NCBI GenBank assembly: GCA_963734625.1
Contig: CAVTHW010000016.1
Span: 1 to 64,000 of the forward strand
Origin: CAVTHW01 sp963734625
Lineage (GTDB): Bacteria > Acidobacteriota > Terriglobia > Bryobacterales > Bryobacteraceae
Reading direction: 5' to 3'
DNA: 64,000 nucleotides
A program made the translations under genes and the position numbers. A model generated the notes under the pieces. The model was given only the letters and a program-made list of their open reading frames with translations, was not told the DNA's origin and ran no database searches. Position 1 is the first letter of the stretch. Every line of letters starts with the position of its first letter. Below are positions 17,697-26,734 of the stretch, piece after piece.

Positions 17697-19313
17697 ATGA
17701 ACAGGACGCTGATGTGGAAAGCGGGATCCATCCTGGTGGTGATTCTGGTGTGCGTCTACGGCATCATCGGCTTGCCAAAGTCCCCGGCCGAGATCAAGGC
17801 GAACTTCCAGAAGAACATCAAGTTGGGCCTTGACCTGCGCGGCGGCAGCCATCTGGTCCTGCAAGTGCAGGTTCAGGACGCGCTAAAGGTGGAAGCCGAC
17901 CAAACGATTGAACGCCTCAAGGAGGAGTTCCGCAAGGCCGGCATCGACTACGCGTCAATGGAACGCAACGATCCCACCACCATCGAACAGGCCGATTCCA
18001 TCCAAGTCAACGTCCGGGGGGTTCCCTCCGCCAAGTCAGGGGATTTCCGGAGCATTGTCAGCGAGCGCTTCGCGACGTGGGTGCTCACGCCGGTCAGTTC
18101 CTCCGACTACCGGCTGAACATGAAGCCCACCGAGTTGCTGACCCTCAAGCGTGACACGGTGGAGCGCTCCATTCGTACCATTGAGCAGCGCATCAACGGA
18201 CTGGGCCTTACCGAACCGGTGATCCAGCAGTACGGGCGGGTCGATGCCGAGTACGAGATTCTGGTGCAGTTGCCGGGAGTTGACGATCCGGCCCGCGTAA
18301 AGCAAATCATGCAGACGGCCGCCATGCTGGAGATCACCGCGGTCATTGACGGGCCGTATGCCAGTCCCGAACAGGCTATGAGCCAGAAGGGCGGCGTCCT
18401 GCCGCTGAACTCGCGGCTGTTGAAGATGGCCGCAGGCCGCGGCGATGGCGAAAGCTACTACCTGCTGAGCCGCTCTCCGGTGATTACCGGCCGCGATGTC
18501 CGCAACGCCCGGCCGGGACGCGACGAGATGCAGCGCTGGGAGACGTCTTTCACCCTGACCCAGGACGCCGGACAGCGTTTCGGCCGTTACACCGGGGCCA
18601 ACATCAAGAATCGCCTGGCGGTGGTCTTGGACAACCAGATTCGCAGCGTGGCCACCATTGAGAACAAGATCGGCGACTCCGGCCGGATCATGGGCGCGGC
18701 CAGCGAGCAAGACGCTTCGGACCTGGCCCTGGTGCTCAAGGCGGGTTCGCTTCCGGCTGGGATTGTTTACATGGAGGAGCGGACCATCGGCCCGTCTCTA
18801 GGAGCCGACTCAATCCGCCAGGGCATGATCGCCGGCCTGGTCGGATTGGTTGCCGTGGTCTCTTTCATGCTCTTCTACTACAAGCGCAGCGGCGTAAACG
18901 CGACCCTGGCGCTGATCTTGAACGCAGTCATCCTCCTGGCGGTGCTGTCGTACTTCGGGGCCGTGCTCACCCTGCCCGGCATCGCCGGAGTGATCTTGAC
19001 GATCGGCATGGCGGTGGACAGCAACGTGCTGATTTTTGAAAGAATCAGGGAGGAGATCCGGGCTGGGAAGGGAATTGCCGCGGCCATCGAGACCGGATTC
19101 AGCAAGGCGTTTTTGACCATCATCGACACGCACGTGACAACGGTGGTATCCTGCGCATTCCTGTTCATGTTCGGGACCGGACCCGTGAAGGGCTTCGCGG
19201 TGACCCTGGTGATAGGGCTCATTGCCAACATTTTCACTGCCGTGTTCGTCTCCAGGCTTATTTTTGATTGGGAGCTGGCTAGCCAGCCTCGGATGGCGAA
19301 GCTGAGTATTTGA
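17697..19313 (+). CDS. secD: Protein translocase subunit SecD
   Basis: 538 aa, the usual SecD size. It has an N-terminal helix, then GLDLRGGSHL (D1 motif), a large periplasmic domain (about 60-350), and five further helices with the proton-path motif VDSNVLIFERIREE (about 440-453). SecD with SecF uses the proton gradient to pull exported proteins through the membrane. It is in the yajC-secD-secF unit, with a 99-base gap before secF. Confidence 0.97.
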   Translation: MNRTLMWKAGSILVVILVCVYGIIGLPKSPAEIKANFQKNIKLGLDLRGGSHLVLQVQVQDALKVEADQTIERLKEEFRKAGIDYASMERNDPTTIEQADSIQVNVRGVPSAKSGDFRSIVSERFATWVLTPVSSSDYRLNMKPTELLTLKRDTVERSIRTIEQRINGLGLTEPVIQQYGRVDAEYEILVQLPGVDDPARVKQIMQTAAMLEITAVIDGPYASPEQAMSQKGGVLPLNSRLLKMAAGRGDGESYYLLSRSPVITGRDVRNARPGRDEMQRWETSFTLTQDAGQRFGRYTGANIKNRLAVVLDNQIRSVATIENKIGDSGRIMGAASEQDASDLALVLKAGSLPAGIVYMEERTIGPSLGADSIRQGMIAGLVGLVAVVSFMLFYYKRSGVNATLALILNAVILLAVLSYFGAVLTLPGIAGVILTIGMAVDSNVLIFERIREEIRAGKGIAAAIETGFSKAFLTIIDTHVTTVVSCAFLFMFGTGPVKGFAVTLVIGLIANIFTAVFVSRLIFDWELASQPRMAKLSI

Positions 19314-19412
19314 CCCAACTGACGGGTGATTTGGCTTTTTCTGTGAGGAGAACGGGAACTTCGGTGCTTCGGTTGGTGTCCAATACTACCGAGCGCAAGT
19401 CCAACTAGTCGC

Positions 19413-20642
19413 ATGGAACTGTTCAGAAATACGAAGTTTGACTTTTTGGGCTGGAAATGGCCGTTCATCGGAGCGTCCTTGGTCCTGACGGTTTTGGGGA
19501 TCGGGAGCATGATCATGAAAGGCGGCCCGCTTTTAGGGATCGATTTCCGTGGGGGCGCGGTGATGGACGTGATATGGGCGGGGCCGCCCCCGGTTCACCA
19601 GATCCGGACCGAACTGGCCGCCAAGATCTCGGGCGCCGTCAGCGTCACTACGCTGGATGCCAGGGAAGTGCTGATCAGCATTGATGCGCGCGACGAGCGG
19701 AGCCTCGATAAGTCCCGGCGGGCGATGCTCGACACGCTGCAGGCGGTCTTTAACCCCAATCGGTCCAAGCCCGACTTTAATAACGTCGGCCAGGACGCCC
19801 TCGTTTCTCAGCTCCGGGACCCTCTCCAGCGCGCGGCAGCCGGCCTTTCCGACGAGCAGTTGAAAAAACTCGTCGCTGACATGCTGAAATTCCGGGACAC
19901 CCCACCACGCTCGGGCCTGTTGCGCAGCTTCGATTCGCTTTCAGCCGTACCGGGAGTGACCCCGGCGGTGATCTCCGTCCTGCAGCAGGAGTGTTCGCTG
20001 GCGCCGTTCGCCGTCCGCGGAACCCAAGTCGTCGGCCCCAAGGTGGGCGCCGATCTCAGCTGGCAGGCGGTGAAGGCAGCGTTGTACGCCCTGGCGGGCA
20101 TGCTGGTTTACATCGCTTTCCGGTTCGAGTGGGTCTACGGCGTAGCGGCCGTCGTGGCGGTGTTCCACGACATCGTTATCACCCTCGGGTTGTTCTCGAT
20201 TTTCAATAAGGAGATAGACCTGACGGTTGTGGCCGCGCTGCTAACCCTGGTAGGCTACTCGATGAACGATACCATTGTGGTCTTCGATCGCATCCGGGAG
20301 AACTTGAAATCGATGCGGCGGGAAAGCCTGACCTCCCTCGCCAACCTCAGCATCAACCAGACGCTCAGTCGAACTGTCCTGACCTCGGGTCTTACCTTCC
20401 TTACGGCGCTCTCGTTGTTGGTATTCGGTGGGACCGTGCTGCACGGCTTCTCGTTTGCGCTCGTGGTCGGGATCATTATCGGAACCTATTCGTCGGTTTT
20501 CATTGCCAGCCCCATCGTGGTTTTTTGGCGGGATTTCGCCGAAGCCAAGGGGAAGGCCAAGCGGACCGCAACCGCGGTAGTAAAGGAATCTCAAAGTGAT
20601 CTCAGCCGGGGGGCGGGAAGGCCCAAGGCTAGGAAAGGGTAG
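19413..20642 (+). CDS. secF: Protein translocase subunit SecF
   Basis: 409 aa, longer than many SecF proteins (about 310-320) because the periplasmic part between helices 1 and 2 is enlarged (roughly residues 70-205). Diagnostic motifs are GIDFRGGAVMD near the start and MNDTIVVFDRIRENLK in the C-terminal helical domain. The basic tail ends in a lysine/arginine-rich stretch. tonB begins 6 bases after the stop, so the unit runs straight into the TonB system. Confidence 0.96.
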   Translation: MELFRNTKFDFLGWKWPFIGASLVLTVLGIGSMIMKGGPLLGIDFRGGAVMDVIWAGPPPVHQIRTELAAKISGAVSVTTLDAREVLISIDARDERSLDKSRRAMLDTLQAVFNPNRSKPDFNNVGQDALVSQLRDPLQRAAAGLSDEQLKKLVADMLKFRDTPPRSGLLRSFDSLSAVPGVTPAVISVLQQECSLAPFAVRGTQVVGPKVGADLSWQAVKAALYALAGMLVYIAFRFEWVYGVAAVVAVFHDIVITLGLFSIFNKEIDLTVVAALLTLVGYSMNDTIVVFDRIRENLKSMRRESLTSLANLSINQTLSRTVLTSGLTFLTALSLLVFGGTVLHGFSFALVVGIIIGTYSSVFIASPIVVFWRDFAEAKGKAKRTATAVVKESQSDLSRGAGRPKARKG

Positions 20643-20647
20643 CAGCC

Positions 20648-21370
20648 ATGTTTGAACAAACCTTTGTGTCGGGAAAGACCCAGACGGTCCGGACGACTAT
20701 CATCACCTTCGTCATCCAGTGCCTCTTGATCGGGGTTGCCATTCTGATCCCGCTGATCTATACCGAGGTTCTGCCGAGCACGGAGTTGACGAGTTTCCTG
20801 GTGGCGCCGCCGCCACCGCCACCGCCGCCTCCGCCGCCAGCCGCGGCGCCCGTGGAAATCGTAAAAGTCGCGCCCCGTCAGTTTAACGCAGGCCAGTTGA
20901 TGGCGCCCAAGTCGGTTCCGAAAAACATCGCCATCATCAAAGAGGAAGAGCTTCCTCCGCCCGCGGCAGCCACGGTTGGCGTGGTAGGCGGTCTCGGCAG
21001 TTCGTTTGGCTCTCTGAGCGGTCTCCTGGGCGGCGTGCCGGAAGCCGCTCCGCCTCCCCCCGTAGTTACAAAGGCGGTTGTCCAGCGGATCCCGGTGGGT
21101 GGCAAGGTGCAGCAGGCCATGCTGGTCAACCAGCCCAAGCCGGTTTATCCTCCGTTGGCCAGGAGCGCCCGCATTCAGGGCACGGTTCGCTTCAACGCGG
21201 TGATTGGCACGGACGGCAGGATTCAGAACCTCACTCTGGTCAGCGGGCACCCGCTGCTGGCTCCTGCTGCCCAGGAAGCGGTGAAGCAGTGGGTCTATAA
21301 GCCGACTCTTCTCAACGGGGAGCCGGTCGAGGTGGTAACGCAGATAGACGTGAACTTTACCTTGCAGTAG
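20648..21370 (+). CDS. tonB: TonB energy transducer
   Basis: 240 aa. One N-terminal helix (residues about 15-38), then an almost pure proline run after VAPP, a Gly/Pro/Val-rich spacer, and the C-terminal TonB domain (about 155-240) with KPVYPPLARSARIQG, GHPLLAPAAQEAVKQW and the end PVEVVTQIDVNFTL. It passes energy from the ExbBD complex to outer-membrane receptors. It is first in the tonB-exbB-exbD-exbD set, directly behind secF. Confidence 0.94.
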   Translation: MFEQTFVSGKTQTVRTTIITFVIQCLLIGVAILIPLIYTEVLPSTELTSFLVAPPPPPPPPPPPAAAPVEIVKVAPRQFNAGQLMAPKSVPKNIAIIKEEELPPPAAATVGVVGGLGSSFGSLSGLLGGVPEAAPPPPVVTKAVVQRIPVGGKVQQAMLVNQPKPVYPPLARSARIQGTVRFNAVIGTDGRIQNLTLVSGHPLLAPAAQEAVKQWVYKPTLLNGEPVEVVTQIDVNFTLQ

Positions 21371-21420
21371 AAGACTACTGCAAGGCGTAGGATATAATTC
21401 AACTCGCAGGAGAAAAGACT

Positions 21421-22155
21421 ATGTTTCTGCAAATGCAAGTTTGGGCGATGCTGCTGCAAGGAGCCGCCGTGGGATGGGATGTGCGTTCTCTGTGGAACCA
21501 GATGGGCATGCTGGCGAAGATCGTCGTCGTCATTCTCTTTCTGATGTCCGCCTGGTCCATCGGCGTGATGATCGACCGGCTACTGGCTTACAGCGGTGCG
21601 CGCAAACAGTCGCGGCTATTCGCCCCGGCGGTAGCCGGCGCTCTGCGCGAAGGAAAGCTGGACGAGGCCGTTAAGATCGCGGATCGTTACAAGAAGAGCC
21701 ACTTGGCGAAGGTCGTGGTGGCTGGGCTTCAGGAGTTCCGCTCACACCAGGTGAGCAATGAGATCCCGGGTGAGGAGATCGAAGCCTCCAAACGGGCGCT
21801 CGAGCGGGCCGGCGCCATCGTGCATGCCGAACTGAAGCGCGGCGTCTCCACTTTGGCTACCATGGGTTCCACCGCCCCCTTCGTGGGACTGTTCGGAACG
21901 GTGGTCGGCATCATCAACGCGTTCAAGGGCATTTCGACCGAAAAGTCGACTGGTCTGGGCGCTGTGGCCGGCGGTATTTCCGAGGCTCTGGTGGCGACCG
22001 CTATCGGCTTGTTCGTGGCTATCCCCGCAGTATGGATGTACAACTACTTCACGAACCAGCTCGAGGCCTTCGACGTCGAGATGGACAACTCGAGCTCGGA
22101 GTTGCTGGATTACTTCCTGAAGCGGGCTAGCCAGCGAGCTGGCGCCGGCAAGTAG
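21421..22155 (+). CDS. exbB: ExbB/TolQ-family proton channel subunit
   Basis: 244 aa with three membrane helices (about 35-55, 140-160 and 180-205). It carries the family signature TLATMGSTAPFVGLFGTVVGIINAF and the following GISEALVATAIGLFVAIPAVW. A good ribosome site (AGGAGA) precedes the ATG, and a TATAAT at 21393-21398 suggests an internal promoter. With the two ExbD proteins it forms the proton-driven motor for TonB. Confidence 0.95.
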   Translation: MFLQMQVWAMLLQGAAVGWDVRSLWNQMGMLAKIVVVILFLMSAWSIGVMIDRLLAYSGARKQSRLFAPAVAGALREGKLDEAVKIADRYKKSHLAKVVVAGLQEFRSHQVSNEIPGEEIEASKRALERAGAIVHAELKRGVSTLATMGSTAPFVGLFGTVVGIINAFKGISTEKSTGLGAVAGGISEALVATAIGLFVAIPAVWMYNYFTNQLEAFDVEMDNSSSELLDYFLKRASQRAGAGK

Positions 22156-22275
22156 CCGCCGGCTGGGCTGAGATAGAGACATCGGGCCCGCGAGTTGAAT
22201 GGGTTTCCGCGGCGAGGGGCGATCAACCCTCGCCGCGGGACCGCAAAGCTCACGAGGCTCGGGGAGGATTGAGGC

Positions 22276-22737
22276 ATGCCAAAACAGAAGACGCAGCCGC
22301 CAGTATCGGACATCAACGTCACACCGATGGTTGATGTCATGCTGGTGCTGCTCATTATTTTTATGGTCATCACGCCCATGCTCTCCAAGGGCATGACCGT
22401 GGACATGGCCAGGACCGACAATCCCATAGCCATGCAGGCTGCGGACAAGGATGACGCGATCCTGGTTGCGGTGACGAGGGATGGCAGGACCTACTTGGGG
22501 AATACGCCAATGCCTCCCGAGGACCTGCCCACGAGGGTGAAGGACTTGCTGGCAAACCGGCTGGATCGGACCGTTTATTTGAAGTCCGACGCGCGGGCGA
22601 AGTACAGCGACGTGGTAGACGTCGTCGACAATCTGCGTGCCGCGGGCGTGGATCAACTCGGTCTGCTGACTGAGCAGTCCCCTGAAGCAGTGGCCGCGGC
22701 GGCTGCGGCAAAAGCGGCGGCTCAGCCCGTGCAGTAG
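22276..22737 (+). CDS. exbD: ExbD/TolR-family subunit (first copy)
   Basis: 153 aa: a short cytoplasmic start, one helix (VDVMLVLLIIFMVITPML) with the proton-carrying Asp, and a periplasmic domain ending with an Ala-rich tail. The motif DINVTPMVDVMLVLLI is diagnostic. The next ExbD gene follows after 30 bases. Two different ExbD proteins beside one ExbB suggest a mixed or alternative motor complex. Confidence 0.95.
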   Translation: MPKQKTQPPVSDINVTPMVDVMLVLLIIFMVITPMLSKGMTVDMARTDNPIAMQAADKDDAILVAVTRDGRTYLGNTPMPPEDLPTRVKDLLANRLDRTVYLKSDARAKYSDVVDVVDNLRAAGVDQLGLLTEQSPEAVAAAAAAKAAAQPVQ

Positions 22738-22767
22738 GGCTAAACGTAGAGACAAAGGAGCATCACT

Positions 22768-23193
22768 ATGTCAATGGCAGTGGGCGGGCCCGGAGGAATC
22801 AAGTCCGACATTAACATGACGCCGATGATCGACGTCTTGCTGGTGCTGATCATCATCTTCATGGTCATCACACCGCTGACGCCGCACGGGCTGGAAGCGC
22901 TGGTTCCTCAGCCTCCTCCGCCCGGGGCGCAGGCGAATCAAGACAACGCACGCACGGTGGTCATCGTCATCAACAAGGACCTCAGCATGCAGATCAACCA
23001 GGAGCCGACAAACTGGCAAACCATGGGGACGCGGCTGCAGGACATCTTCAAGACCAGGGCCGAGCGCGTCGTGTTCGTCAAGGGAGATCCGGATATCGAT
23101 TTCCAGAACGTCGCCAGGGCGATTGACATCGCCAAGGGCGCTGGTATTGATAAGATCGGCCTTATGACCGCAAGGATGGAGGCCGGCCAGTAG
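22768..23193 (+). CDS. exbD: ExbD/TolR-family subunit (second copy)
   Basis: 141 aa with the same layout as the upstream ExbD: DINMTPMIDVLLVLIIIFMV with the conserved Asp in the helix, then a periplasmic domain (TVVIVINKDLSMQINQEPTN). It differs from the first copy over most of its soluble part, so it is not a recent duplicate. It lies in the same unit with its own ribosome site (AAAGGAG). Confidence 0.95.
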   Translation: MSMAVGGPGGIKSDINMTPMIDVLLVLIIIFMVITPLTPHGLEALVPQPPPPGAQANQDNARTVVIVINKDLSMQINQEPTNWQTMGTRLQDIFKTRAERVVFVKGDPDIDFQNVARAIDIAKGAGIDKIGLMTARMEAGQ

Positions 23194-23242
23194 TTCGGGC
23201 CGGCGCATTCATCGGAGGCGATTTATTGCGTTAGGAGCTTTT

Positions 23243-24064
23243 ATGAATCGGAAAACTACCTCGATCGTGCTTGTCGCCGCCTTGGTCCTGCTGGCCATAG
23301 CCGGTATCGGGTGCGAGAAGCTGAAGGCTCGCGACCAGTTGAATAAGGGCGTGCAGGCTTTCCGCGCCGGCAACTATCCGGCGTCCGTGGAGAATTTTAA
23401 GACCGCGATCAGCCTGGATCCTACCTATCCGGTCGCCAGGCAGTACCTCGCAGTGGCTTATATGATGCAGTACATCCCGGGGGCTGAGTCTCCCGAGAAC
23501 GTCCGCATGGCTAAGGCGGCGGAAGACGAGTTCAAAACAGTGCTGACGGCGGAGCCGAACAACTCCGGCGCCCTCGCATACCTGGCCAAGCTGTACTTCG
23601 ATCAGGGCAGGCTCGATGAATCCTGGGATCAGTACAAGAAGCTCATCACCGTGGATCCTAAAGATAAGACGGCCTATTATACGCTCGGCGTCATCGCCTG
23701 GAAGAAGACTTACACCCCCAGAATCGATGCGCGCGCCAGCGTTGGCATGAAGCCGGACGATCTCGGCCCGATCAAGGACAAGAAGGTCCGGGAAGCGCTT
23801 TCGGCGAAGAACCTGCCAATCGTCCAGGACGGGCTTGCGAGCCTCGAGAAGGCGATGGCGATTGATCCGGAATACGATGACGCTATGTCCTACACCAACC
23901 TTCTCTTCCGGGAGAAGTCGGACCTGGAAGCGACCGCCGCCGAGTGTAAGCAGGACATCGACACCGCCAACAACTGGGTCGAGAAGTCCCTGGCAATCAA
24001 GAAGGTCAAGACTGCCCGAGAGGCGGCAAAGGGCGGCGGTGGACTTACCACCGGTGCAAAATAG
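23243..24064 (+). CDS. TPR-repeat lipoprotein
   Basis: 273 aa with a signal peptide ending in a lipobox (AGIGC, Cys about 24), so it is probably anchored in a membrane by lipid. The mature part has at least three tetratricopeptide repeats: NKGVQAFRAGNYPASVENFK, LAYLAKLYFDQGRLDESWDQ and a third around LEKAMAIDPEYDDAMSYTNL. The Lys/Gly-rich C-terminus is probably disordered. Its place at the end of the tonB-exb set suggests an envelope scaffold role, but this is inference. Confidence 0.88.
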   Translation: MNRKTTSIVLVAALVLLAIAGIGCEKLKARDQLNKGVQAFRAGNYPASVENFKTAISLDPTYPVARQYLAVAYMMQYIPGAESPENVRMAKAAEDEFKTVLTAEPNNSGALAYLAKLYFDQGRLDESWDQYKKLITVDPKDKTAYYTLGVIAWKKTYTPRIDARASVGMKPDDLGPIKDKKVREALSAKNLPIVQDGLASLEKAMAIDPEYDDAMSYTNLLFREKSDLEATAAECKQDIDTANNWVEKSLAIKKVKTAREAAKGGGGLTTGAK

Positions 24065-24099
24065 CGGCTCTTTAATTCGGCCTTTCTTTAGCGACCCGC

Positions 24100-24133
24100 T
24101 ATAATAGGGGCAACGGGCGGCCAGAGGCCGCCC
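24100..24133 (+). promoter_or_regulatory. Putative -10 box and leader hairpin ahead of the RelA/SpoT gene
   Basis: A perfect TATAAT lies at 24100-24105, with only a weak -35 candidate about 17-18 bases upstream. It is followed by a perfect hairpin GGGCGGCC-AGA-GGCCGCCC (24115-24133) without a T-run. It could be a promoter with a structured leader, or the hairpin could end the upstream unit. Confidence 0.4.
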
Positions 24134-24145
24134 GCGCCACCTTTC

Positions 24146-26380
24146 ATGTCAGCGGACCCTAGTGCGACCTCCCCCTCCGGGCCAGCCCCCCCTCCCGTGC
24201 AGCCAGCCGTTGATCTCATCTACCGCCAGCTAGAAGCCCAGGTTCGCTCGCAGCGACCCAAGGATGATCTTTCTCTCCTCGAAAAGGCCTATCGTTTCGC
24301 CGCCGCCCACCATGCCAAGCAAACCCGCCTCTCAGGCGGGCCCTACGTCGTCCACCCCCTCGAGGTAGCCTCTATCCTCGCGGACATGAACATGGATCTG
24401 GTAACCCTCCAGACCGCCCTGCTGCACGACGTGGTGGAGGACACCGAAGTCGGCGTGGAAGAAGTCCGCAAAGCGTTCGGCGAGGAAGTCGCCCGCTGCG
24501 TGGATGGCGTGACGAAGCTCGGCAAGCTGGATCTCTACTCCGCGGAAGTGCGCCAGGTCGAGAGCTACCGCAAGATGCTGCTCGCCATGACCAACGACAT
24601 CCGGGTCGTCATCGTCAAGCTCGCCGACCGGGTTCACAACATGCGCACGCTCAAGAGCCTGCCCCGCGAGAAACAGGAGCGAATTGCGCGCGAGACCCTC
24701 GAGATCTATGCCCCCATAGCTCACCGGCTCGGGATGGGTAAGATCCGCGGCGAGCTTGAGGACCTGGCCTTCGCCATCCTGGAACCGGAAGCCTCCCAGG
24801 ATCTGCTCAAGGAGATCGAGGCGCGGCGGCACGAGATCGAGGAGTTCCTCGCCGAGATCCGCCGAACGGTCGAGGAGAAGCTCCAGGCCGAAGGCATCCC
24901 GGTCAAGGTCGACGGCCGGGTCAAGCGGCTGTATTCGATCTTTCAGAAGATGAAGAGGCAGAAGATCGGCCTCGACCAGGTCTACGATCTGCTGGCGTTG
25001 CGTATTATCACCGACTCGGTCAAGAATTGCTATGCCGCCCTGGGGACCATCCACAACGAGTGGCACCCCATTCCGGGGCGTATCAAGGACTTCATCGCGA
25101 TTCCCCGCCCCAACCTCTACCAGTCGTTGCACACCTCCGTTATCGGCCCCGGCGGCCACCCCTTTGAGGTGCAAATCCGGACCGCCGAAATGCACCGCAT
25201 CGCCGAGGAGGGTATCGCCGCGCACTGGAAGTACAAGGAGGGCCGCAAGGGCGCCGCCGAGGACGATCAGCGCATCGCCTGGCTGCGTCAGCTCGTCGAG
25301 TGGCAGCGCGAGATGCGCGATCCGAGCGAGTTCATGTCCACCCTGAAGGTGGACCTGTACCCGGAGGAAGTCTACTGTTTCACCCCGCGCGGCAAGGTGA
25401 TCGTGCTGCCGCGGGACGCCACCCCCCTCGACTTCGCATATGCCATCCACTCCGACGTCGGCCACTCCTGCGTGGGGGCGAAGGTAAACGGGCGCATTGT
25501 CCCGCTGCGCTACAGCATGCAAAACGGGGACGTCGTCGAGATCCTGACCCAGGCCGGCCACATGCCCAGCAAGGACTGGCTGGGGCTGGTCAAGACCTCC
25601 CGCGCCCGCAACAAGATCAAGCACGTAATCAACATCTGGGAGCGCGCCAAGGCTATCGAGATCGGCTCCAAACTGCTTGAAAAGGAGGCGCGCCGCCTGG
25701 GGGTGCCTCTCAGCCGGGTCAGCCGGGCCGACCTGGAGCGGGTCTCGGCCGAGTATGGCGTCAGCAAGATGGAGGATCTCCACGCCGCTCTCGGCTATGG
25801 ACGCTTCTCCGCGCGGCAGGTTTTGCAGAAGCTGATGCCGCAGACGCTTGAGGCTCCTTCCGCCGAGCAACCCCGTCCCGCCGGCTCAGGCGCGCCGCCG
25901 GCCCCCGCCGGGCCGGTTCAGGCCGACGACGTCGTCCTGAAGGTCAAGGGCGCCGACGACTTGCTGGTCTACCGCGCCAAGTGCTGCAACCCGATCCCCG
26001 GTGAAGCCCTGGTGGGCTACGTCACCCGCGGAAAAGGCGTTGCCGTACACTCCACCAACTGCTCTAATGTGCAGAATCTCCTTTATGAAGTCGAGCGCCG
26101 GATCGATGTGGAGTGGGCCCGAAGCGCCGCCGAGGCGTTCCCGGTCAAGATGGTCGTCCACACCGACGACCGGCCCGGAATCCTCAACCAGTTGACCGCC
26201 GTCCTGGCCTCGGAGCAGAGCAACATCCGCAGCCTGGAAGCCCGCATGAACGAAGCCCGGAGCGCCGACGGCGCCGTCATAGACATGACCGTGGACGTCA
26301 AGGACAAACGGCAACTCGAACGGATTGTGGCCGCCATGCGGCGGCTGTCGGGCGTGCGTGACGTCGAACGATTGATGTGA
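24146..26380 (+). CDS. Bifunctional (p)ppGpp synthetase/hydrolase
   Basis: Long RelA/SpoT homologue of 744 aa that makes and destroys the starvation signal (p)ppGpp. The HD hydrolase domain has YVVHPLEVA and LLHDVVEDT (about 70-100). The synthetase domain has GRVKRLYSIFQKMKRQ (about 255) and EVQIRTAEMHRIAEEG. It is followed by TGS (VYCFTPRGKVIVLPRDATP, about 408), a zinc-finger-like CCNPIPGE segment, and a C-terminal ACT domain (VVHTDDRPGILNQLTAV). The intact HD motif points to a bifunctional Rel/SpoT enzyme and not a pure RelA. The DUF971 gene begins 9 bases downstream. Confidence 0.96.
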   Translation: MSADPSATSPSGPAPPPVQPAVDLIYRQLEAQVRSQRPKDDLSLLEKAYRFAAAHHAKQTRLSGGPYVVHPLEVASILADMNMDLVTLQTALLHDVVEDTEVGVEEVRKAFGEEVARCVDGVTKLGKLDLYSAEVRQVESYRKMLLAMTNDIRVVIVKLADRVHNMRTLKSLPREKQERIARETLEIYAPIAHRLGMGKIRGELEDLAFAILEPEASQDLLKEIEARRHEIEEFLAEIRRTVEEKLQAEGIPVKVDGRVKRLYSIFQKMKRQKIGLDQVYDLLALRIITDSVKNCYAALGTIHNEWHPIPGRIKDFIAIPRPNLYQSLHTSVIGPGGHPFEVQIRTAEMHRIAEEGIAAHWKYKEGRKGAAEDDQRIAWLRQLVEWQREMRDPSEFMSTLKVDLYPEEVYCFTPRGKVIVLPRDATPLDFAYAIHSDVGHSCVGAKVNGRIVPLRYSMQNGDVVEILTQAGHMPSKDWLGLVKTSRARNKIKHVINIWERAKAIEIGSKLLEKEARRLGVPLSRVSRADLERVSAEYGVSKMEDLHAALGYGRFSARQVLQKLMPQTLEAPSAEQPRPAGSGAPPAPAGPVQADDVVLKVKGADDLLVYRAKCCNPIPGEALVGYVTRGKGVAVHSTNCSNVQNLLYEVERRIDVEWARSAAEAFPVKMVVHTDDRPGILNQLTAVLASEQSNIRSLEARMNEARSADGAVIDMTVDVKDKRQLERIVAAMRRLSGVRDVERLM

Positions 26381-26389
26381 GGTTATCGA

Positions 26390-26721
26390 ATGCCAGACTT
26401 TGAACCGCCCTCGGTCCAAGCCACGCGCATCGCTGTTTCCAAGTCGAAAGGAATCACGATCGACTGGGCCGACGGCCACCGCGGCGAGTACGCCTTGCGC
26501 TATCTGCGGGACATCTGCCCCTGTGCTTCCTGTAGCGGCGCCCACGGAAGCCGCCGCCCGCTTCGCCGTTTCAGATGTATCAGCCGGCTCTAGGATTGGT
26601 CGCCGTGGAACCGGCAGGCAGCTATGCCCTGCAGCTCACCTGGAATGACGGGCACAATTCCGGGATCTACTCCTACGATCATCTGCGTGAAATGTGCCCT
26701 TGCCGGGAGTGCAAGGGCTGA
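26390..26721 (+). CDS. DUF971 protein, broken by a one-base frameshift
   Basis: The first part reads SKGITIDWADGHRGEYALRYLRDICPCASC and then stops in a wrong frame. From about 26551 another frame continues with FQMYQPALGLVAVEPAG and SGIYSYDHLREMCPCRECKG-stop. Together these are the whole DUF971 (GBBH-like N-terminal) domain, with the repeated W-x-DGH and CPC motifs. Adding one C in the run GCCGCCGCCC at about 26551 restores a 110-aa protein, and the length then divides by three. Family members are linked to iron-sulfur cluster maintenance. A sequencing error is likely. Confidence 0.75.
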
Positions 26722-26734
26722 ACGGCGCGCGGAT

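Noticed and set aside
24332..25870. A 512-codon open frame on the minus strand
   Set aside because: It lies entirely antisense to the RelA/SpoT gene, whose domains are unmistakable. It has no family likeness and results from high GC at third positions.
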